A DNA stretch of 38,834 nt from an uncultured Christensenellaceae bacterium (lineage in GTDB: Bacteria > Bacillota > Clostridia > Christensenellales > UBA3700): contig CALWHB010000013.1 of the NCBI GenBank assembly GCA_944380275.1, positions 1-38,834 on the forward strand, given 5' to 3'. Both the position numbers and the translations under genes were made by a program. Shown here in pieces: positions 33,174 to 38,834 of this stretch. The notes under the pieces were generated by a model. The model worked only from the letters and a program-made list of their open reading frames with translations, was not told the origin of the DNA and did not search any database. Position 1 is the first letter of the stretch. Every line of letters starts with the position of its first letter.

Positions 33174-35798
33174 ATGGAGATGTCAAAGACTTACGACCCT
33201 CAGGAGTTTGAGAGCAGACTCTACAAAGAGTGGGAGGAAAAAGGCTACTTTAAAGCGGAAATAGACAAGAACAAAGAGCCGTTCACGATTATGATGCCGC
33301 CCCCGAACATTACGGGACAGCTGCACCTGGGACACGCGCTCGACCATACGATGCAGGATGTTATCACGCGTTTTAAGCGTATGTGCGGATACTGCACGCT
33401 GTGGCTGCCCGGCGTAGACCACGCGTCTATTGCTACCGAAGTCAAAATAGTCAACCTTATGAAAGAGGAAGAAGGTCTGACAAAACAGGACGTCGGCAGA
33501 GAAGGTTTTCTTAAACGCGCATGGGCATGGAAAGAGAAATACGGCGACAGAATAGAAAAACAGACCAGATTCCTCGGTTCTTCATGCGACTGGTCGCGTA
33601 TGGCGTTCACTATGGACGAACAGCGTTCAAAGGCTGTGAAAGAAGTCTTTGTCAATCTTTACAACAAAGGATTGATTTACAGAGGCGACAGGATAATCAA
33701 CTGGTGTCCGTCCTGCAAAACCGCGCTTTCGGACGCAGAGGTCGAATACAGCGAGCAGGATTCTCATCTCTGGCACATCAGATATCCGCTTGCGGACGGC
33801 AGCGGCGAAATAGTTGTGGCTACCACGCGCCCCGAAACCATACTGGGCGATACTGCCGTAGCAGTCAATCCCAAAGACGAGAGATATACCGCTATGGTTG
33901 GCAAAACTCTTATCCTGCCCCTCGTCGGAAGAGAAATACCAATAGTAGCAGACGACTATGTCGAAAAGGATTTCGGCAGCGGCGCGGTCAAGATTACGCC
34001 TGCTCACGACCCCAACGACTTTGAGGTGGGAAAGAGGCATAATCTCCCTGTAATAAGAGTTATGAACGACGACGGTTCGCTCAACGAGAACGCAGGCAAG
34101 TACTGCGGACTTTCGAGAAACGACAGCAGAAAGGTCATTGTCGAAGACCTCGAAAAGGGCGGATTTATGGTAAAGATAGAGAACTACAAGCACAACGTTG
34201 GGCAATGCTACCGTTGCGGCTGCAACGTCGAACCTATCGTGTCTAAACAATGGTTTGTCAAAATGGACGTTCTCGCAAAACCGGCTGTCGACGTCGTAAA
34301 GAAAAAGAAAGTGGAATTTATCCCGTCCAGATTCTCAAAAGTTTATCTGAACTGGATGGAAAACATAAAGGACTGGTGCGTTTCGCGTCAGCTCTGGTGG
34401 GGGCACCGCATACCTGCGTATTATTGCCAGGAGTGCGGCGAAACCGTTGTCGCGAAAGAAGAACCGACCAAGTGTCCGAAGTGCGGGTGTACGCATTTCA
34501 GACAGGACGAAGACGTTCTCGACACCTGGTTCTCAAGCGCGCTGTGGCCGTTCTCCACGCTGGGCTATCCCGATAAGACGGAAGACCTCAAGTATTTCTA
34601 TCCCAACAGTCTTCTCGTTACCGGATACGATATAATCTTCTTCTGGGTGGCGAGGATGATATTCTCGGGACTCGAACATATGGGAGATATTCCGTTCCCC
34701 GAAGTGCTGATTCACGGTATTGTGCGCGACCAGTACGGCAGAAAGATGAGCAAATCCCTCGGCAACGGCGTCGACCCTATTGACGTTATCAGACAGTACG
34801 GCGCGGACAGTTTGAGATTTTCTCTTACTCAGGGCATTTCTCCCGGCGGAGATACCCGTTATATAGACGAAAAAACGCAGAGTGCGCGCAACTTTATGAA
34901 TAAGCTGTGGAACGCGTCGCGTTTCGTACTTATGAATTCCGAAGGCGTAAAAGTCAAGCCGATGGGGTCTTTCAGACTTACCGTTGCGGACAAATGGATT
35001 CTTTCAGGTCTTAACCGCACAATCAAGGACGTAACCGCCGCGCTCAACAAGTACGAACTGGGACTTGCAATCGCTAAACTTTACGACTTCGTCTGGTCGC
35101 AGTTCTGCGACTGGTATATCGAATTGTCCAAAACCGCGCTTTACGGCGGCGACGAGGACAAGAAGGCGAATACCGTAACGGTATTGCTTTACGTACTTGA
35201 AAACATACTCAAACTGATGCATCCCTTCGTGCCTTTCATTACCGAAGAGATTTATCAGAATCTCCCCACGACGAGCGGTACGATTATGCTGGCGCAGTGG
35301 CCGCAGTACGAGAAAAAATATACTTATTCAAAAGACAGGGCATACTTTGAAAACGTTATGGACGCTATCCGCGCAATCCGCAATATGAAGGCGGAAAAAG
35401 GCGTCGTACCCTCAAAGAAAGTCAATATTCATATTGTTGCAAGCCCCGTCAGAGAAAAAGAGGCGGATTATATAAGAAAGCTTGCCGGCGTGGATAAAAT
35501 AGATTTCTGCGCGGATAAGACAGGTATAAGCGGTAAAACGGTTTCTCTGTTCGGCGGTTTCGGCGAAATAGTCGTTCCTCTGGGCGAAATAGTCGACATC
35601 GATAAAGAAATAGAGAAACTGAGCAAAGAACTGGAACATACCGTGTCCGAGATAAAAAGGAGCGAAGGTCTGCTGTCAAACGCCGGCTTTACCTCAAAGG
35701 CTCCCAAAGCTCTCATTGATAAAGAAGAGCAGAAATTGCAGGCAAATAAGGATAAGGCGGCAAAGCTCAAAGAGCAGCTCGCCAGTATGAAAGACTGA
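33174..35798 (+). CDS. valS: Valyl-tRNA synthetase
   Basis: This class I synthetase charges tRNA-Val. The 874-residue protein has the HIGH signature as HLGH at 51-54 and KMSKS at 524-528. It has a large editing domain (VVATTRPETILGDTAVAVNP), cysteine pairs CQECGE and CPKCGC in a zinc-ribbon-like insert, the anticodon-binding helices, and a C-terminal coiled-coil arm from about 805. ATG 33174 follows GAGGT; the ATG two codons later is also possible. No T-box is seen in the 86 nt upstream. The stop shares a base with the start of the following HAD gene (TGATG). Confidence 0.95.
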   Translation: MEMSKTYDPQEFESRLYKEWEEKGYFKAEIDKNKEPFTIMMPPPNITGQLHLGHALDHTMQDVITRFKRMCGYCTLWLPGVDHASIATEVKIVNLMKEEEGLTKQDVGREGFLKRAWAWKEKYGDRIEKQTRFLGSSCDWSRMAFTMDEQRSKAVKEVFVNLYNKGLIYRGDRIINWCPSCKTALSDAEVEYSEQDSHLWHIRYPLADGSGEIVVATTRPETILGDTAVAVNPKDERYTAMVGKTLILPLVGREIPIVADDYVEKDFGSGAVKITPAHDPNDFEVGKRHNLPVIRVMNDDGSLNENAGKYCGLSRNDSRKVIVEDLEKGGFMVKIENYKHNVGQCYRCGCNVEPIVSKQWFVKMDVLAKPAVDVVKKKKVEFIPSRFSKVYLNWMENIKDWCVSRQLWWGHRIPAYYCQECGETVVAKEEPTKCPKCGCTHFRQDEDVLDTWFSSALWPFSTLGYPDKTEDLKYFYPNSLLVTGYDIIFFWVARMIFSGLEHMGDIPFPEVLIHGIVRDQYGRKMSKSLGNGVDPIDVIRQYGADSLRFSLTQGISPGGDTRYIDEKTQSARNFMNKLWNASRFVLMNSEGVKVKPMGSFRLTVADKWILSGLNRTIKDVTAALNKYELGLAIAKLYDFVWSQFCDWYIELSKTALYGGDEDKKANTVTVLLYVLENILKLMHPFVPFITEEIYQNLPTTSGTIMLAQWPQYEKKYTYSKDRAYFENVMDAIRAIRNMKAEKGVVPSKKVNIHIVASPVREKEADYIRKLAGVDKIDFCADKTGISGKTVSLFGGFGEIVVPLGEIVDIDKEIEKLSKELEHTVSEIKRSEGLLSNAGFTSKAPKALIDKEEQKLQANKDKAAKLKEQLASMKD

Positions 35799-36436
35799 TG
35801 TACAAGTATTTGTTTTTTGATTTTGACGGAACTATATGCGACACCTCTGAAGGTATTTACAAGACCTTCAGAGAAGTGTTTCCGCATTACGGGCTGAACG
35901 TGGACGAGAGTTTATATCCCCGTTATATCGGTCCGCCGCTTTCAGATACCTTTTATTCCTATTTCAAGGATAAGGACAAGGCGTACGAGGCGGTCGCGCT
36001 GTTCCGTTCTGTCTATACGAGCAAATACATCGGCACGACAAAGCTTTACGACGGCATAGAAAACGCGTTTAAGGTGCTTTCTTCCGCAGGTTATAAAGTG
36101 TGCGTCGCTACCTGTAAAAAGCACGAAGAGGCAGTCGCTCTCCTCAAAAAATTCGGAATTTACGATTATGTTACATTTACTTCCGGATTGTGCTATAATG
36201 TAAGAGAAACAAAGAGGGAAGTTCTTCAATACGCACTCGACGAAATGAAAATTTCGCCAAAGGATTGCGTTATGATAGGCGATACCGATTTTGACGTCGA
36301 CGGCGCAGAGCAGGTCGGTATGGATTGTATCGTTTGTAAATGGGGATTCGGAGATTACGGCAAAATGGCGCAGAAAAATATCGTGTTTTTTGCGTCGACA
36401 CCTGAAGAGGTCGTGGAATTTGTGACAAAGGAGTAA
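35798..36436 (+). CDS. HAD-superfamily phosphatase, phosphoglycolate phosphatase-like
   Basis: This 212-residue haloacid dehalogenase-type hydrolase has motif I DFDGT with nucleophile Asp8 and Asp10. A helical cap follows (about 15-80), then a Lys in CKKHEEA and the acidic motif GDTDFDVDGA (Asp162, Asp164). The closest named relatives are Gph/PpaX phosphatases, but HAD specificity cannot be read from motifs. Its translation is coupled to valS by a one-base overlap. It ends four nt before a run of membrane-protein genes. Confidence 0.85.
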   Translation: MYKYLFFDFDGTICDTSEGIYKTFREVFPHYGLNVDESLYPRYIGPPLSDTFYSYFKDKDKAYEAVALFRSVYTSKYIGTTKLYDGIENAFKVLSSAGYKVCVATCKKHEEAVALLKKFGIYDYVTFTSGLCYNVRETKREVLQYALDEMKISPKDCVMIGDTDFDVDGAEQVGMDCIVCKWGFGDYGKMAQKNIVFFASTPEEVVEFVTKE

Positions 36437-36440
36437 TCGT

Positions 36441-37268
36441 ATGTCTTACATGAAATCCACTTTCGGATACCTGAAAGAGCATTTTGTCAGGATGCTCGTT
36501 TATTGCGTTCTTCCGGCTCTCGTGCTGGGGCTTATTTCTTCGCCCGTTTCGCTTATCAGCTTGCTTTTCAGAGCGCAGCTTGATAAGAGCGTCAGCTTTG
36601 CAGAAGTGTTCTTAAACGGTACAGACCTGAATAAACCTTATAAAATCGTGGTGATGATTTTTGCGTTCCTGCTGTATTCCTTCTTTGCCGCAGCTTGCGT
36701 CGGCAGCGTGCAGCATAAGATGAGATACGGTCATTTTTACAAAGTCAATTCACACAATTTCTTTAAACTCGTAAACGGAAATTTCCTGCCTGTTGCAAAA
36801 GGTATGCTTTCGCTTATGGTGCTTATGGAACTGCTGGGTATCGTTACGACGCTTTTTGTTTTCTTCTGGTCAAAAGTAATACCCGTGCATGCAGTTACGT
36901 TGGTGCTTTCTACGATTACGGTATTGCTTTTTGTGGGACTGTTCCTTTTTGTCGCGTCAATGCTGATACTCACGATTCCTAATATGACGATGAGAGGGTT
37001 CGGATTGTTTAAAGCCGTGAAACTCAGCTGGGGTACGGCTGTCAATAAGTTTAAAAAGGTTTTGCCTGCGGTTACTTTGCCCGTAATCGTCGCATATATC
37101 CCGCTTGTTATCGTCAACGCGTTTGATATAAACGTGCTTACGCAGATTCTCGATGTGCTTTTCTATCTGTTTGCGTTGATGTATTACCACGTGCTGATGT
37201 ATGTTATTTTCTTCGACCTCGAAAACGTTGAGGTTGCTGATATAAACGAAAATAATTATTGGGGGTAA
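36441..37268 (+). CDS. Polytopic membrane protein of unknown function, first of a pair
   Basis: This 275-residue protein has about six predicted membrane helices (near 17-40, 68-90, 118-142, 148-178, 210-232 and 236-260) and a short acidic C terminus. There is no signal peptide and no catalytic motif. ATG 36441 follows AAGGAG (36428-36433). Only three nt separate it from a second, similar-sized polytopic protein. The two share a general plan (N-terminal helix, long helical bundle with internal basic loops) but no strong sequence identity is apparent by eye. They lie at the end of the valS-HAD run. Confidence 0.7.
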   Translation: MSYMKSTFGYLKEHFVRMLVYCVLPALVLGLISSPVSLISLLFRAQLDKSVSFAEVFLNGTDLNKPYKIVVMIFAFLLYSFFAAACVGSVQHKMRYGHFYKVNSHNFFKLVNGNFLPVAKGMLSLMVLMELLGIVTTLFVFFWSKVIPVHAVTLVLSTITVLLFVGLFLFVASMLILTIPNMTMRGFGLFKAVKLSWGTAVNKFKKVLPAVTLPVIVAYIPLVIVNAFDINVLTQILDVLFYLFALMYYHVLMYVIFFDLENVEVADINENNYWG

Positions 37269-37271
37269 TAT

Positions 37272-38204
37272 ATGTCTTTTAAACATTCCCTTAGTATTCT
37301 GAATTCAAGGTTTTCGATAACGTACAAACTTCTTGCGTTTATCATTATCCTGACATTTTTGTTCTGCGTTCTTACAGTCTGCGCCGTTTATCCCACGCTT
37401 GCCGGACTGCGCAATAATATGAACGAGCTTGCCATCGGCGACGCAATAAGAACCTACGTCAGAGAGGCTCTTAAAGGTGAACCGGAACTTCAGGCTCAGG
37501 CGTACGAGGTCCTTTCTTCAAAGTTTGATGCCGCTACCGAAATTGTAAAAAACAACAGCCTTCAGATTAATCTTTCTATCTTGTGGCTGGTGCTGTTGTA
37601 TCTGCTTTATGTGGTTTTCTTCTCATGGGGGCAATACTGCGTGTCAGACGTAATCAATCATCATATGAGTTCTAACAGTAAGTTCGGTTTCAGCTCAAAC
37701 CTGATTGTGAACTTCAAAAAAGCGATGAGATATGCGTTGCTCTATACGGCGATTACCATCGGATTTATGATTGTCGTCGCGTTGCTTTACTGGCTCAGCT
37801 TTGCAACCCTGTTCAAAGTTATTCCTATTGTCGGGCTTGCGTCTGCGGTAGCCATATTCGTTTTTGCTATGGCTGCGCGCCGTGCTTTGTTGTTCGGCTG
37901 GGTCCCTGCAATGGTCGCGGACGGACTTGATGTCGTGGACGGACTTAAGAAAGGTATGAGTCTGCTTAAACAGCGTTTTTCTTACGCTCTCGGACTGTAT
38001 ATCGTATTTTATATAGCGTGGTTTGCATTGACGATTGCGGTAACGTTGTTTACTCTGGGAGTGGGAACTCTTTTTGCAATTTCGATATCACTCGCACTCG
38101 CTCAGGCTTGCGATTTGGTAATATATTACCGTACGGTAGGAAAACGGTATTATATTGACGTACTCAACGTCGTCGACCCGTCTATAAAACAGAGGTCGCT
38201 CTGA
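37272..38204 (+). CDS. Polytopic membrane protein of unknown function, second of a pair
   Basis: This 310-residue protein has an N-terminal helix (about 18-42), an extracytoplasmic segment of about 55 residues and then five or so further helices. The conserved-looking loop LKKGMSLLKQRF precedes the last two. ATG 37272 follows GGGGGTAATAT, overlapping the end of the upstream gene's stop region. A perfect terminator follows its stop, so it closes the transcription unit that probably begins at pgsA or valS. No transporter or enzyme motif is recognised. Both genes could encode one membrane complex; this is inference from spacing alone. Confidence 0.7.
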   Translation: MSFKHSLSILNSRFSITYKLLAFIIILTFLFCVLTVCAVYPTLAGLRNNMNELAIGDAIRTYVREALKGEPELQAQAYEVLSSKFDAATEIVKNNSLQINLSILWLVLLYLLYVVFFSWGQYCVSDVINHHMSSNSKFGFSSNLIVNFKKAMRYALLYTAITIGFMIVVALLYWLSFATLFKVIPIVGLASAVAIFVFAMAARRALLFGWVPAMVADGLDVVDGLKKGMSLLKQRFSYALGLYIVFYIAWFALTIAVTLFTLGVGTLFAISISLALAQACDLVIYYRTVGKRYYIDVLNVVDPSIKQRSL

Positions 38205-38220
38205 TAAATCAGTATTAAAG

Positions 38221-38248
38221 GCAAGCTTGATTAAAGCTTGCTTTTTTT
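38221..38248 (+). terminator. Intrinsic terminator after the membrane-protein pair
   Basis: GCAAGCTT (38221-38228) pairs with AAGCTTGC (38234-38241) around GATTA, then seven T residues. Confidence 0.92.
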
Positions 38249-38290
38249 ATCTGAAAGCCGATATGTGCTAAGGCAGCATAATGACCGATA

Positions 38291-38319
38291 TTGACTGAAT
38301 TTGTTTGCAGGTGTATAAT
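38291..38319 (+). promoter_or_regulatory. Promoter of the terminal lipoprotein gene
   Basis: TTGACT (38291-38296), 17 nt spacer, TATAAT (38314-38319). Confidence 0.8.
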
Positions 38320-38345
38320 CAAATGAACAAGACAAGGAGGCGTAT

Positions 38346-38828
38346 ATGAAAAAAGCCGTTAAATCGTTGATTGTATTGAGCATTATTGCCGCCGTAGCGT
38401 TGTGTTGCGTCGCTTGTACAGACAAAATATACAGCTCAGCCTGGGAAATGGCTGTCGCCGTAAACGCAAACGGTGAAGTAGAGGCTTGCGGAGAAGGATA
38501 TGCCTATAGTGAGGACGTAAAAAGAGTAACCGTTACCTGCAGTATATCGAAAGACGGAGAGATTACGATAAAAAACGCAGACGACAACATCACTATAAAA
38601 GGGCAGATGACGGAGCTGAGTACGGGTGCGGACGGCGCGGTCCGTTACAGTATAGCGTTTGAGGACGGAAGAACGGGGAGTGCGGTGTACAGAGAAAAAA
38701 AAGAGAATTACTACCCGTCAGACGTCGATAAGGACGACGGAACGGACGTTGCTGAGTTGTACGAATTGTCAGTATCCGTAAGCGATATAATGACAATGTA
38801 TTTCGTCAGAGGTGCCGAAATAAAATAA
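38346..38828 (+). CDS. Small putative lipoprotein of unknown function
   Basis: This 160-residue protein has an N-terminal signal sequence (MKKAVKSLIV start, hydrophobic to residue 22) ending in CVAC, a plausible though not canonical lipobox with Cys24. The mature part is acidic and repetitive in beta-prone segments (VKRVTVTCSISKDGEITIK), with no recognisable domain. ATG 38346 follows AAGGAGG. It has its own promoter between a terminator upstream and its start, so it is a separate transcript. It ends six nt before the window edge and appears complete. It shows no obvious sequence similarity to the lipoprotein at 2254-2754. Confidence 0.65.
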   Translation: MKKAVKSLIVLSIIAAVALCCVACTDKIYSSAWEMAVAVNANGEVEACGEGYAYSEDVKRVTVTCSISKDGEITIKNADDNITIKGQMTELSTGADGAVRYSIAFEDGRTGSAVYREKKENYYPSDVDKDDGTDVAELYELSVSVSDIMTMYFVRGAEIK

Positions 38829-38834
38829 TATAAA

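Noticed and set aside
1-38834. CRISPR arrays, tRNA or rRNA genes, phage or conjugative genes
   Set aside because: No regularly spaced repeats, cloverleaf-like sequence, rRNA segment or mobility protein was recognised anywhere.

Overview
The window reads as chromosomal DNA from an anaerobic, Gram-positive-type bacterium of the Bacillota, most likely an uncultured gut Clostridia lineage. This placement is inferred from a leucine T-box leader, strong AGGAGG-type ribosome binding sites, sigma-A-like promoters (TTGACA-17-TATAAT), intrinsic hairpin/T-run terminators, lipoprotein signal peptides, an NfnAB-type bifurcating transhydrogenase, the Obg/YhbY pair and a YkvI-type membrane protein. No rRNA, tRNA, CRISPR array, prophage or intact insertion sequence is visible. 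Nearly all genes lie on the + strand; the exception is a three-gene ABC transporter operon at 28665-31435.

Layout. 1-2250: tail of an unidentified gene with heptapeptide repeats, a membrane-anchored DUF3810-type zincin whose 3' end is duplicated downstream, and a gene-free stretch holding an inverted-repeat-bounded, MITE-like segment. 2254-4590: a small lipoprotein and a TrpB2-type tryptophan synthase beta gene preceded by a possible leader-peptide attenuator. 5084-6850: a PiT phosphate transporter with its DUF47/PhoU-like partner. 7108-9152: T-box-controlled leuA with a CUC specifier. 9213-17504: an eight-gene aromatic operon (aroF, aroB, aroA, aroC, pheA, aroE-aroK fusion, aroQ, tyrA). 17909-21072: an Exp7-like P-type ATPase with a long charged N-terminal extension and almost no 5' leader. 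21295-27105: purA, nth, nfnAB, obgE and yhbY. 27350-31435: a YkvI-like membrane protein and, convergent to it, a lipoprotein-dependent ABC importer. 31979-38204: pgsA with an extra tail, an overlapping small membrane protein, valS, a HAD phosphatase and two polytopic membrane proteins. 38291-38828: a small lipoprotein with its own promoter.

How the genes work together. The aromatic operon encodes every step from PEP and erythrose-4-phosphate to chorismate, then on to phenylpyruvate and the tyrosine precursor. The only chorismate mutase is the one in PheA, so TyrA depends on it. No tryptophan branch is present apart from the separate trpB2. Many operon genes overlap by 1-4 nt (TGATG or ATGA), which suggests translational coupling. 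The rest is housekeeping: phosphate uptake, leucine and purine synthesis, base-excision repair, redox balance, ribosome assembly, phospholipid synthesis and tRNA charging.

No wholly new multi-gene system is evident. The items most worth a second look are the trpB leader, the MITE-like element beside a duplicated gene end, the P-type ATPase with its N-terminal extension and probable leaderless mRNA, the PgsA tail with its overlapping small membrane protein, and the membrane-protein pair after valS.
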